From an uncultured Mobiluncus sp. (GTDB lineage: Bacteria; Actinomycetota; Actinomycetes; Actinomycetales; Actinomycetaceae), in the NCBI RefSeq assembly GCF_943914685.1, contig NZ_CALUCZ010000004.1, positions 1 to 64,000 of the forward strand: a DNA stretch of 64,000 nucleotides, given 5' to 3'. The translations under genes and the position numbers were made by a program. The notes under the pieces are model-generated. The model saw nothing but the letters and a program-made list of their open reading frames with translations. It ran no database searches and was not told the DNA's origin. Positions 7,671-15,584 of this stretch are shown here, piece after piece (the stretch's first letter is position 1; each line of letters starts with the position of its first letter).

Positions 7671-8321
7671 TTACCGCATGAAATCAGGAATCTCCCCGGG
7701 ATATTCCTCCCAGTACGCTTCCGCCTCGCTCGCCAAAACATCCGACTCGCCCCGGCTGGCATCATCGGCGATTCCCACCGTGTGGAACCCGGCCGCGTTC
7801 GCCACCCGAACCGCATAAACCGCGTCCTCAAACACCCAGGCGTCCTCCGGTACGCTGCCCATCGCCCCCGCCGCCTGCAAGAACATAGTCGGCTCGCGCT
7901 TGTGCATTCCCGTTTCCGAAGAGGCGAAATACTGCGTGAACATGTCCTCAATCCCCAGACGCCGAAAAGCCGGGCGAATCAGACCCTCAGAACCGGAACT
8001 CACCACCGTCATCGGCACACCCCCCTCAGCCAGCGCCTCCAGGAAACCCCTGGCACCGGGCTTGAGCTGGACTTCCTCGAGATAGCCGGTATAGACCGCA
8101 TCTTTGATGCCGTTCACGACCTCACTGACCGTTACGTCCAACCCGAAGCGCTGGTGTACCAGGCGCGCCGACTCGGGCAAAGTCATCTCGAAAAACTGCG
8201 CACCCAAGTCCTTATCAACCTCTATCCCCAAGGTCGTCAAGTATTTTCCGGCTGCCTCCCGCCACAGCGGCATAGTGTCGAGCAGCGTCCCGTCACAATC
8301 GAAAATCGCGCCTTTAATCAT
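7671..8321 (-). CDS. HAD superfamily phosphatase, beta-phosphoglucomutase-like
   Basis: 216 residues with HAD motif I FDCDGTLLDTMP at the N-terminus, a helical cap, motif II TVVSSGSEG, a Lys in the MHKREPTMF segment, and motif IV VFEDAVYAVRVANAAG. This is the subfamily IA pattern of phosphoglycolate phosphatase and beta-phosphoglucomutase; a substrate cannot be assigned. The start ATG 8321 overlaps the TGA of the upstream glycosylase gene (ATGA), so the two are translationally coupled; the longer frame to 8432 is not needed. Confidence 0.8.
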   Translation of the reverse strand: MIKGAIFDCDGTLLDTMPLWREAAGKYLTTLGIEVDKDLGAQFFEMTLPESARLVHQRFGLDVTVSEVVNGIKDAVYTGYLEEVQLKPGARGFLEALAEGGVPMTVVSSGSEGLIRPAFRRLGIEDMFTQYFASSETGMHKREPTMFLQAAGAMGSVPEDAWVFEDAVYAVRVANAAGFHTVGIADDASRGESDVLASEAEAYWEEYPGEIPDFMR

Positions 8322-8959
8322 GCCCTCAGGATACCCTCCCAACTTCCCTCCCGGCGCGCATCCTTTCCAGCCTGCACCACTAAACCGTGGAATACCGCCA
8401 GTTCCTCCACGGTAAATCCCTCCGCACACCACGCCGCATCGCAGGCCTGACGCGCTTGGCGATAGGTCCGAAACTCGCCCAAACCAGCTGCCGCCAGCAA
8501 TCGGCGCGCATAGGCATCAAAAATAAAAACCGGGCGGTCATAGGCGTAAAGCAGAATGTCGTCGGCCGTTTCCTCACCCACTCCCGGGACTTGCAAAAGG
8601 GAGTTGCGCAGCGTTGGGGTGTCAATCTCACCGGCCCGGGCATCAGTTTTTATGTACCATTCGGTCAAATTTTTCAGGTATCTCGCTTTCGCGCGCATGA
8701 AGCCGCTGGGTCGAATGAGTGTCTCCAGTTCGTCCAGTTTCACCCCCGCCAGCCGCATGGGGTCAAGAAGTCCTTCCTTCCGCAGGTTCTCGAGGGACTT
8801 TTCCACGCTGGTCCAGGTCGTGTTTTGGGTAAGGACGCTGCCCACCAGGATCTCAAACTTCGTTTCCGCCGGCCACCACTTTCCCGCATCTCTCACATTG
8901 CGTTGCAAAATCTCGAATAGCTCGCGAAAACCTGAAACCCGCCCTACCGCGCTTGTCAT
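8318..8959 (-). CDS. HhH-GPD DNA glycosylase (MagIII-like)
   Basis: 213 residues with the endonuclease III fold: VLTQNTTWTSVEKSLENL (N-terminal helices), hairpin VPGVGEETADDILLYA, and DAYARRLL carrying the catalytic Asp. The lysine that makes Nth a bifunctional AP lyase is replaced by Glu (GEET instead of GRKT), and no C-terminal Cys4 iron-sulfur cluster is present. This combination occurs in MagIII-type monofunctional glycosylases that remove alkylated bases such as 3-methyladenine. It lies between thiamine pyrophosphokinase and a HAD phosphatase, in one minus-strand operon. Confidence 0.8.
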   Translation of the reverse strand: MTSAVGRVSGFRELFEILQRNVRDAGKWWPAETKFEILVGSVLTQNTTWTSVEKSLENLRKEGLLDPMRLAGVKLDELETLIRPSGFMRAKARYLKNLTEWYIKTDARAGEIDTPTLRNSLLQVPGVGEETADDILLYAYDRPVFIFDAYARRLLAAAGLGEFRTYRQARQACDAAWCAEGFTVEELAVFHGLVVQAGKDARREGSWEGILRA

Positions 8960-8978
8960 GAAGAACCGCCCGGAGAGA

Positions 8979-9773
8979 CTATTGACCCGAAATCTGCAAG
9001 TCTCGTGACGAGACCATCAGCAGTCTGCCGCTGGTGAAAGAAACGGTGGCGAACTGTCCGGTGATTTCGTTGGAAACCCCGCGTGTTGAGCCGCGAACCA
9101 GAGTAAAGTCCTCGACCAGGTAGCGAGTCCCCGTCAGGGTGAGGCCCTCAACATCGCCGTCAAAAGGAATCAAGCCGAAATAGTGGTAGTCGTTGCGGAG
9201 CACTGTATGAGTTCCCGGACCCACCAGGGACACCATGTTGTAGCCGTCTATCCAGCGCAGCCGGGCGGGAGTGTGGGTGAATTTCGCCAAAATGCCGAGG
9301 TTTCCTAAAGTATGATCCAAGCGTCCCCCCAAACCGCCAATGACATCTATGTGCCGGTAGCCGCGAGAATACGCCAGATCGACCGCTGCTTCAGAATCCG
9401 TAACTTCCTTGGCAACGGGGAGAACTATCACTTCCACGCCATCGCCGGGAACAGCGCCGCTGGTAGGGTCGGCGGGTACTGCCGCCAAGACTTCGGGAGA
9501 GCGGGTGCGCCCGTCTGCGAACTCGGTCTGACCTGCCGGACGCGGCGAAGAATCGAAGTCGCCGATGTAGACGTCGGGGACAATCCCCAAATCCCGCGCC
9601 ACATCCTGACCTGAATCCCCACAAATCACCAGCTCGTAGACCGAGAAATCCCAGTCGTCAGCGCACAGCGCACGCAGACCTTGCACCCCGCCGACCACCA
9701 CCAGGCAGCACGAATCAGCTGACACGGCGCCATTTTTCGCCGAATCGTCGTGGTTTTCGCACATCTTGGTCAT
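8979..9773 (-). CDS. Thiamine pyrophosphokinase
   Basis: 264 residues. Motifs of TPK are present in order: ICGDSG, IGDFDSS (Mg/ATP aspartates), KEVTDSEAAVDLA, GGLGGRLDHTLGNL, and a C-terminal beta domain ending GVSNEITG with FTSGRLLMV. The enzyme transfers pyrophosphate from ATP to thiamine to give thiamine diphosphate (EC 2.7.6.2). An insertion of about 30 residues rich in Pro/Ala/Asp (after FDSS) is longer than usual. The start ATG 9773 has no SD but lies 6 nt after TAGAAT (9780-9785), so a leaderless mRNA is likely. It heads the operon with the glycosylase and HAD genes. Confidence 0.85.
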   Translation of the reverse strand: MTKMCENHDDSAKNGAVSADSCCLVVVGGVQGLRALCADDWDFSVYELVICGDSGQDVARDLGIVPDVYIGDFDSSPRPAGQTEFADGRTRSPEVLAAVPADPTSGAVPGDGVEVIVLPVAKEVTDSEAAVDLAYSRGYRHIDVIGGLGGRLDHTLGNLGILAKFTHTPARLRWIDGYNMVSLVGPGTHTVLRNDYHYFGLIPFDGDVEGLTLTGTRYLVEDFTLVRGSTRGVSNEITGQFATVSFTSGRLLMVSSRDLQISGQ

Positions 9774-9885
9774 GGAGTCATTCTAATCTGGCTCCCACGA
9801 AGCCCGGAAAATATGACAGATGTCACCCATTTTTTGTGATTGCGCACACTACCGGCCCAAACGCCGGGGCGCAAAACTTAGATAC

Positions 9886-10797
9886 ATGAACACAACCACT
9901 ACAGCTGCCCTGCAGCTCACTAATCTGCATAAGCACTTCGGGAAAGTCCACGCGGTGGACGGTATCGAACTTAATGTACCGACTGGTACAGTTATGGCTC
10001 TGCTGGGACCGAACGGGGCGGGGAAGACTACCACCCTAGATATGATTCTGGGGCTCAGCGCACCGACCTCCGGGGACGTGCAGGTTTTGGGCGAAAAACC
10101 GAAAATCGCGATTTCCCGCGGTCAGATTGCTGCCGTCCTGCAAACGGGGGGCCTGCTCAAAGATATGTATGTCTCCGAAGTCGTCCGCTGGATTGCCGCA
10201 GCTTACGGCCACGATGTTGATACCCCGGAAAACCGCGAGCGGGTGATACGCGCGGCAAACCTAGAACCGATTCGCAAACGTAAAATCGGGAAATGCTCCG
10301 GTGGGGAACAGCAGCGGATTAAATTCGCACTGGCCTTGTTGCCTAACCCGGATATATTGATACTCGACGAACCGACCGCGGGGATGGACGCCAACGCGCG
10401 CCACGACTTTTGGGAAGTGATGCACGGTCAGGCGCAAAACGGCAAGACCATCATCTTTGCCACCCACTACCTGCAGGAGGCCTCGGACTATGCTGATCGC
10501 ATCGTGGTGATGAATCACGGAAAAATCATCGCGGATGCCAGTCCGGCAGAAATTACTGCCCAGCGAACGCGCCACGTGTCTTTCCAGGTTGACCCCTCGC
10601 ACCTCAACGCGCTTGCCGCTCAGATACAGGAACACTGGCCCCAAGAATCTGTGGAAATCAAAGACGACAGAATGTACCTTTTGGTACAGAAATCGGATGA
10701 TTTCGCACGTTTCATTCTTTCTCAACCCGGTGTGAGCCACTTGGAAATCGTCCCTCCCTCTATGGAGGACACTTTCTTTACCCTGACCAGCAACTAA
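9886..10797 (+). CDS. ABC-2 type exporter ATP-binding protein
   Basis: 303 residues: Walker A GPNGAGKTTTLDM, Q-loop LQTGGLL, signature KCSGGEQQRIKFA, Walker B ILILDEPTAGMD, H-loop FATHYLQEA, and a C-terminal ~80-residue extension typical of DrrA-like drug or peptide exporter ATPases. I start at ATG 9886 (residues MNTTTTAAL); the extra upstream codons look non-coding, and no clear SD is present. It is the first of four genes with a permease, histidine kinase and response regulator (12-bp gap, then 4-bp overlaps), so it is probably induced by its own two-component system. Confidence 0.9.
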   Translation: MNTTTTAALQLTNLHKHFGKVHAVDGIELNVPTGTVMALLGPNGAGKTTTLDMILGLSAPTSGDVQVLGEKPKIAISRGQIAAVLQTGGLLKDMYVSEVVRWIAAAYGHDVDTPENRERVIRAANLEPIRKRKIGKCSGGEQQRIKFALALLPNPDILILDEPTAGMDANARHDFWEVMHGQAQNGKTIIFATHYLQEASDYADRIVVMNHGKIIADASPAEITAQRTRHVSFQVDPSHLNALAAQIQEHWPQESVEIKDDRMYLLVQKSDDFARFILSQPGVSHLEIVPPSMEDTFFTLTSN

Positions 10798-10809
10798 GGA
10801 AACCTCATC

Positions 10810-11574
10810 ATGAACACGAAAATATTTGCTCTGGATTTAAAGCGAATCCTGCGCTCACCCGAAGTACCCATGTTCGTCATCGGACTTCCGGCAGTGATTT
10901 ACCTGATTTTTGGAGTCGCCGCGACCTATGCCAAGGAAATGGTCGCCGACACGACTGCCAATTGGGCCTGGGTCATTATGGTCAATATCGCCGCCTACGG
11001 AGCCATTATCTCCACCGCCAGTTTTGCCGCTGGCACCTCCGTGGAAAAGATCCAAGGCTGGGGACGCCAAATCGCACTGACTCCCCTGAGTAACGGGAGG
11101 TACCTGGGTACCAAAATCGCCTTGGGAGCGCTGCTGGCGGCTTTGCCCGTGGCGGTCATCTTCCTGTTGGGTGGTCTGACTCAAGCCAAGGCTGAGCCCT
11201 CTGCCTGGGTTATCTCTGTCTTGGTGATTCTGGGTGGGTCGCTCACTTTCACCCTCTACGGTCTGGCTTTCGGGCTGCTGCTGCATTCTGATACGGCTGT
11301 CTCCATTGCCTCGGGACTGACCACCCTGTTCGGTTTCGGTGCCAACCTGTTCATGCCCCTGGGCGGTTGGCTGCTGGATTTCGCGAAATTCATGCCAGGC
11401 TACGGTTACGGAATCCTCGCCAGATACGCCGCCACTAACGGAAATCAGATTACGATGGACGGAGAGATGTACACCGAGAACCTAGGAATTGGTATCGTGA
11501 ACTTTGTAGTGTGGATCTTGATTTTTGCTCTCCTGGCAATGTGGGGCTATCGACGTTCACGGAGGCACACATGA
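10810..11574 (+). CDS. ABC-2 type transporter permease
   Basis: 254 residues with six predicted membrane helices (about 21-41, 55-78, 102-122, 138-160, 165-190, 227-247) and the ABC-2 fold; the KIQGWGRQIALTPLSNGRY segment after the second helix is characteristic. It forms the exporter channel with the ATPase encoded 12 bp upstream. Its TGA overlaps the ATG of the histidine kinase gene. The substrate is unknown; homologous sets export antimicrobial peptides or lipids, or sense membrane state (DesKR-type). Confidence 0.88.
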   Translation: MNTKIFALDLKRILRSPEVPMFVIGLPAVIYLIFGVAATYAKEMVADTTANWAWVIMVNIAAYGAIISTASFAAGTSVEKIQGWGRQIALTPLSNGRYLGTKIALGALLAALPVAVIFLLGGLTQAKAEPSAWVISVLVILGGSLTFTLYGLAFGLLLHSDTAVSIASGLTTLFGFGANLFMPLGGWLLDFAKFMPGYGYGILARYAATNGNQITMDGEMYTENLGIGIVNFVVWILIFALLAMWGYRRSRRHT

Positions 11575-12803
11575 ACCCGAAATCTTTCCACGACCTCACC
11601 GCAGAAAGCCGTGGTCTCACCAGTTCGCCCTCCAAGCCCTACATTATCGTGAGCATCATCATGAGCCTCGTGTGGCTCGGGTTCCTGTACTTTCCGATTA
11701 GCCAGGCCCTGACCTTACCCCTGGGGTCAAAGATAATTTCCCTGGTATTGACCGCCACATTCGCACTAGCTTACGTCACCGCTTTTTTTCTCACGTGGCG
11801 TAAGCCAGTCGTAGGAGAACGTAACTTCCGCTACTTCGACGGTCGGCACCGCCTACGCAAAAGCGACGCCGTAGCCTTTGCAGTACTTGTGATGACTACA
11901 TTGCTACAGGTGGCAGTGTTAGGACCGCTGAACTCCTTGGCTTTCCTGCCGTTTATCGCTGCTGCCGCGCCTTTCACCCTGCCACAAACGGTTGGCTATA
12001 TTGCCGGGGCCCTGACGGTTTTAGCCTCCTTCCTCATCCCCAGTTTTGTACCGAATGGTCAAGAATACTTTGGCCTCGCCATCACCACCTCAGCCGTGTT
12101 TATGTTCGTGGCGGGAATAACTTTCTTTATCGGTTCCAGTATTGAAAGCCAGCGCCAAGCTGGGACACGAGCGATTTTGGAAGAACGTGAACGTGTAGCC
12201 AGGGACGTACACGATGTCCTGGGTCACACCCTTACGGTCATTGCCCTGAAGTCCGAACTAGCCGGAAAACTGCTGGAACGTGACCCTGGGCGTGCCCAGG
12301 CGGAACTGCGCGAGATTACCCACTTGGCGAGGGAATCAATCGAGGAGGTTAGGCAAACTGTGGCGGGGCTCAAAGTACAGAGTTTGTCCGAGGAAATCAC
12401 CGCCGCGTCTCAGGCACTAGAGAGTGCCGGTATCGACTTGCGGCGGGAGGGCAGCGCCTGGTCAGACCTCGACTCCATCTCCGCTGTGAACCAAGCAGTT
12501 TTCGCTTGGGTGATTAGGGAGGCCACCACCAATATCATCCGTCACGCGGCGGCTCGCCGAGCCACTATCAAGTTAGACCGGAGCAGCCTGACTATCACCG
12601 ATAATGGGGTGGGGATTTCACCAGAGGCCGCCGGACACGGTCTGGAGGGTCTCAAGGCTCGCGTGGAGCAGGTCGGGGGAACCCTCAGCATTGTTGGGAA
12701 ACGTGGGGCCGCAAGCACCGCGAGTACCACGGGCACCGCAAGCACCGCGAGCGAGCGGCAAAACGCCCTTGAGACCGGCACCGTAGTGGAGGTAAAGCTG
12801 TGA
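11571..12803 (+). CDS. DesK/NarX-like sensor histidine kinase
   Basis: 410 residues from ATG 11571 (GGAGG SD, ATGA overlap with the permease). Five to six N-terminal helices lack a large outer loop, so it probably senses the membrane or the exporter. A HisKA_3 dimerisation helix follows with ERVARDVHDVLGHTLTVI (phospho-accepting His), then a HATPase_c domain with N box REATTNIIRHAA, G1 TDNGVGIS and G2 GHGLEGLKARV. Between G2 and the final strand (GTVVEVKL) there is an extra ~25-residue Ser/Thr/Ala tract (STASTTGTASTAS) encoded by imperfect DNA repeats (12714-12758). The fold should tolerate it as a loop. Confidence 0.9.
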   Translation: MNPKSFHDLTAESRGLTSSPSKPYIIVSIIMSLVWLGFLYFPISQALTLPLGSKIISLVLTATFALAYVTAFFLTWRKPVVGERNFRYFDGRHRLRKSDAVAFAVLVMTTLLQVAVLGPLNSLAFLPFIAAAAPFTLPQTVGYIAGALTVLASFLIPSFVPNGQEYFGLAITTSAVFMFVAGITFFIGSSIESQRQAGTRAILEERERVARDVHDVLGHTLTVIALKSELAGKLLERDPGRAQAELREITHLARESIEEVRQTVAGLKVQSLSEEITAASQALESAGIDLRREGSAWSDLDSISAVNQAVFAWVIREATTNIIRHAAARRATIKLDRSSLTITDNGVGISPEAAGHGLEGLKARVEQVGGTLSIVGKRGAASTASTTGTASTASERQNALETGTVVEVKL

Positions 12804-13405
12804 TTAGCGTGGTATTGGCCGATGATCAAGCGCTGGTGCGCGGAGCGATTGCGGCACTGCTGGAACTCGAAGGCGACATTGAGGTTGTCGCCCAGGCCAG
12901 CAATGGTCGCGAACTCCTCGATGCTGTCCAAACCCACCACCCCCAGGTTGCGGTGGTGGACATCGAGATGCCCGACCTTGACGGAATCGCTGCCACCAAA
13001 GCCATCACCGAGACCACCGCCGACACTAAGACGCTGATTTTGACGACTTTTGGGCGTCCCGGCTACTTGAAACGCGCTTTGAGCGCCGGCGCCAAAGGCT
13101 TTATGGTCAAGGAAACTCCCGCCGAAGAACTCGCCGCCGCAATACGAACTATCGCCGCCGGAGGCACGGCTGTGGACCAAAAACTGGCCACAGAATCCCT
13201 TTTCGAAGGTGATAACCCGCTGACAGAACGCGAGATTGAAGTCCTGAAAATCGCTGAAAAAGGCTTGAAAATCCAAGAAATCGCGGCTCGGGTGTACCTC
13301 TCACCCGGTACGGTACGCAACTACCTCTCGAGTGCGATCAGCAAAACTCACACGGACACTTCGGCGGGCGCAGCCCGAAAAGCCCGTGAACTCGGATGGC
13401 TCTAA
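12800..13405 (+). CDS. NarL/FixJ family response regulator
   Basis: 201 residues. Receiver domain with DD (residues 8-9), phospho-acceptor in VVDIEMPDLDG (about Asp 54), Thr in LILTTFG and Lys in GFMVKETP; a LuxR-type helix-turn-helix LTEREIEVLKIAEKGLKIQEIA follows at about 138-195. GTG 12800 overlaps the kinase stop by 4 bp. It should phospho-dependently activate its own exporter operon. The last 44 bases of this gene begin the 217-bp segment duplicated at 14224-14440. Confidence 0.92.
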   Translation: MISVVLADDQALVRGAIAALLELEGDIEVVAQASNGRELLDAVQTHHPQVAVVDIEMPDLDGIAATKAITETTADTKTLILTTFGRPGYLKRALSAGAKGFMVKETPAEELAAAIRTIAAGGTAVDQKLATESLFEGDNPLTEREIEVLKIAEKGLKIQEIAARVYLSPGTVRNYLSSAISKTHTDTSAGAARKARELGWL

Positions 13406-13578
13406 ACACACCGCCTGTGCCTCGGAGCACCCAGACTACCTAGGATAGGTAAGGCTTACCTAAGCTTATTCTGATAGACTGGGAACATGAATGATGACTG
13501 CAATCTCCCACAAAGCGCCCGCGCAACTAAAATCGCAGCCGGATATTGGGTACTAGCGCGTGCCGGAAAACGGGTGCT
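13362..13578 (+). repeat. 217-bp direct repeat, copy A
   Basis: Contains the 3' end of the response regulator gene, an iron box, a promoter and the first 31 codons of a methyltransferase gene. It aligns without gaps to 14224-14440. Identity is high but not complete; the scattered differences suggest an old event. Confidence 0.85.
13445..13463 (+). promoter_or_regulatory. DtxR/IdeR-type iron box, copy A
   Basis: ATAGGTAAGGCTTACCTAA matches 16 of 19 positions of the DtxR consensus TTAGGTTAGGCTAACCTAA. It overlaps the -35 region of a promoter whose -10 is TAGACT (13475-13480), 6 nt before the ATG of the truncated ORF. Confidence 0.7.
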
Positions 13579-13591
13579 GCGGACAATGTAG
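13487..13591 (+). pseudogene. Truncated duplicate of methyltransferase 5' end
   Basis: 34 codons (MNDDCNLPQSARATKIAAGY... ending RVLRTM) that match the N-terminus of the intact methyltransferase at 14349, then diverge and stop. It keeps the iron box and promoter, so a short iron-repressed peptide could still be made. It is a by-product of the duplication that placed ogt here. Confidence 0.8.
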
Positions 13592-13600
13592 ACTGAGGGC

Positions 13601-14173
13601 ATGCCGCAGCGCCGTGAATACTGGGACTCCCGTCCTCTGTCCACTCCCTTGGGTTGGATGTATCTGGCGGCCAGCGAGCAGGGGTTGACGCGGTGTGTGT
13701 TAGGTGAAAATCCGACTAAAACGCACGCTCCAGGCGATAGTCTCCATACAAATACTGCACATCAGGCGCCTGAACTGAACGGACGCATCGCGACTGAATG
13801 CCCTATTCCCGGGATGCCAACTGCTGCTCGCAATCTTTGCAATCTGACAAGAAGCCAGCTTGAGGAATACTTTGCCGGCGCCCGCCGCAGCTTCAGGATT
13901 CCGCTCGACCTGTCCGGCAGTGAGTTTCGCCGTCGTATCTGGCAGACCTGCGCCGCTATTTCCTACGGTCAAACCCGCACCTATTCTCAGTTGGCGGTGG
14001 AGGCTGGCAGTCCTGGCGCGGCGCGTGCTGTAGGCCAGGCTATGCATAGCAACCCAGTGGTAATCATCATACCGTGCCACCGAGTCGTGGCGGCTCGTGG
14101 TCTGGGAGGATACGGGCCCGGGATTGAGATTAAACAATGGCTTTTGGACTGGGAGAGACAGCACGGACGCTAA
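13601..14173 (+). CDS. ogt: Methylated-DNA-protein cysteine methyltransferase
   Basis: 190 residues. The C-terminal domain has the active-site PCHRVV preceded by the helix-turn-helix region SYGQTRTYSQLAVEAGSPGAARAVGQAMHSNP; the enzyme removes O6-methyl from guanine by suicide transfer to Cys (EC 2.1.1.63). The N-terminal domain carries a ~40-residue insertion (NPTKTHAPGDSLHTNTAHQA region) that is longer than in short Ogt proteins. ATG 13601 lies 6 nt after TAGACT, so the mRNA may be leaderless. The gene sits exactly between the two 217-bp repeats and therefore arrived, or was stranded, by recombination between them. Confidence 0.9.
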   Translation: MPQRREYWDSRPLSTPLGWMYLAASEQGLTRCVLGENPTKTHAPGDSLHTNTAHQAPELNGRIATECPIPGMPTAARNLCNLTRSQLEEYFAGARRSFRIPLDLSGSEFRRRIWQTCAAISYGQTRTYSQLAVEAGSPGAARAVGQAMHSNPVVIIIPCHRVVAARGLGGYGPGIEIKQWLLDWERQHGR

Positions 14174-14223
14174 AAACCTTGGCGGTTTCCCAGATGACCA
14201 CTTCCGCAGAGGTCTCGGCACGC

Positions 14224-14440
14224 CGGCGGGTGCAGCTCGAAAAGCCCGTGAACTCGGATGGCTCTAAACACACCGCCTGTGCGTCCGAGCACCCAGACTA
14301 TCTAAAATAGGTAAGGCTTACCTAAGCTTATTCTGATAGACTGGGAACATGAATGATGACAGTAATCTCCCGCAAAGTACTCGTGCCACTAAAATCGCAG
14401 CCGGACATTGGGTACTAGCGCGTGCCGGAAAACGGGTGCT
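14224..14440 (+). repeat. 217-bp direct repeat, copy B
   Basis: Partner of 13362-13578. It begins within a ghost of the response-regulator C-terminus (the codons for ARKARELGWL are still readable) and runs through the iron box into the intact methyltransferase gene. Confidence 0.85.
14307..14325 (+). promoter_or_regulatory. DtxR/IdeR-type iron box, copy B
   Basis: The same 16/19 match as copy A, upstream of -10 TAGACT (14337-14342) and 6 nt before ATG 14349. It should repress the methyltransferase-cupin pair when iron is plentiful. Confidence 0.75.
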
Positions 14441-15152
14441 ACGTCCCGGAGGACTCAAACTTACCAACCGGATGCTCCAAGCAGCTGATATAACAGGAAA
14501 GAGAGTTGTAGAGTTTGCGCCCGGATTAGGCAAAACAGCCAAAATTATTATTGATGCGCCGGTCGAGTCCTATACAGGGGTAGATCAAGACCCGGACGCA
14601 GCCCAGCGGGTGCGAAACATCGTTGCAGACAGCGGCGGCAGAGTGGTGCAGGCAGATGCCCAGGATACCGGTTTAGAGTCGCAATCGGCCCAGGTGGTGG
14701 TGGGTGAGGCGATGCTCACCATGCAAAGTGAGAAAAACAAAGAAAAAATTGTTTCAGAAGCATACCGGATACTAGAACCAGGCGGATGCTACGCGATTCA
14801 CGAACTCGGATTAACTCCTAACGATATAGACATGCAGCTAGCGGATCAATTACGTAAGCGTCTTGCACAAGCTATTCGCGTGAACGCTCGTCCCCTCACC
14901 GAAAATGAATGGCGCAAGGTACTGGAAAATGCTGGTTTCGTTATTGAATGGGTCGGTTTTGAACCCATGGCTCTGTTGTCGCCACGGCGTAACCTAGCTG
15001 ATGAAGGTGTCAAGGGGGTGTTGCGGATACTCAGTAATGTTCTACGCGATCGTGAGTTACGGTCGAGAATTTTAGAAATGCGCACCACGTTTAAGCACTA
15101 CCGTAAGAATCTAACCGGAATTGCTATAATAGCTCGTAAACCCAGTAAATAG
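14349..15152 (+). CDS. Class I SAM-dependent methyltransferase
   Basis: 267 residues with a Rossmann core: motif I VVEFAPGLGKTAKII, acidic residue after the second strand in YTGVDQDP, VVQADAQDTG, and the post-core VVGEAMLTMQ and LEPGGCYAIHELGL. This resembles Methyltransf_11/25 small-molecule enzymes; the substrate is unknown. It is leaderless by its TAGACT-N6-ATG arrangement and iron-boxed. A cupin gene follows 25 bp downstream, which suggests a two-gene iron-responsive unit. The 5' end is duplicated upstream of ogt. Confidence 0.82.
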   Translation: MNDDSNLPQSTRATKIAAGHWVLARAGKRVLRPGGLKLTNRMLQAADITGKRVVEFAPGLGKTAKIIIDAPVESYTGVDQDPDAAQRVRNIVADSGGRVVQADAQDTGLESQSAQVVVGEAMLTMQSEKNKEKIVSEAYRILEPGGCYAIHELGLTPNDIDMQLADQLRKRLAQAIRVNARPLTENEWRKVLENAGFVIEWVGFEPMALLSPRRNLADEGVKGVLRILSNVLRDRELRSRILEMRTTFKHYRKNLTGIAIIARKPSK

Positions 15153-15177
15153 AGATAAATGTCGAAGGAGATTCAAC

Positions 15178-15528
15178 ATGGATTCAAATGAAGAATTGGT
15201 TACTGCCGGTCTAGGATACATAAACAATCTTGCAGAGCTAATTGAGTATTCTCCGAACTCTACCGTTTCTAAAACCCTAATGCGTGCAGAAGGGGTAAAT
15301 GTTGTGCTATTTTCCTTCGACAGCGGTGAAGAACTATCAGAGCACACCGCTGCTATGCCGGTGATCGTGCAAACCCTGGAAGGGGAAATTGAAATCACCG
15401 CCGACGGCAAAACTGTAAAACTGTTTCCCGGAGGGATGGTGCACTTTTCTACCCGTTTACCACACGCAGTTAAAGCCTTGACTCCTGCAAAAATGGTTCT
15501 CTATATGCTCAGCGAGCAGGGTAAATAG
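15178..15528 (+). CDS. Cupin domain protein
   Basis: 116 residues forming a single small beta-barrel: strand VNVVLFSFDSGEELSEHT (first motif with one His), then LEGEIEITADGKTVKLFPGGMVHFSTRLPHAV (second motif with His). The metal-binding residues of motif 1 are reduced to one His (ELSEHTAA), as in many non-enzymatic cupins. ATG 15178 has AAGGAG at 9 nt. Co-transcription with the iron-boxed methyltransferase is likely; the function is unknown. Confidence 0.8.
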   Translation: MDSNEELVTAGLGYINNLAELIEYSPNSTVSKTLMRAEGVNVVLFSFDSGEELSEHTAAMPVIVQTLEGEIEITADGKTVKLFPGGMVHFSTRLPHAVKALTPAKMVLYMLSEQGK

Positions 15529-15584
15529 CACCCTTTAGGTATCCGACGATACGAAAGCACTAAAATCAAGAAACTACAGCGTCA

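Noticed and set aside
8979..9885. TPP riboswitch at the thiamine pyrophosphokinase gene
   Set aside because: The gene appears leaderless and no THI-box core (CUGAGA...ACCUGA) is visible; TPK genes are often not riboswitch-controlled.
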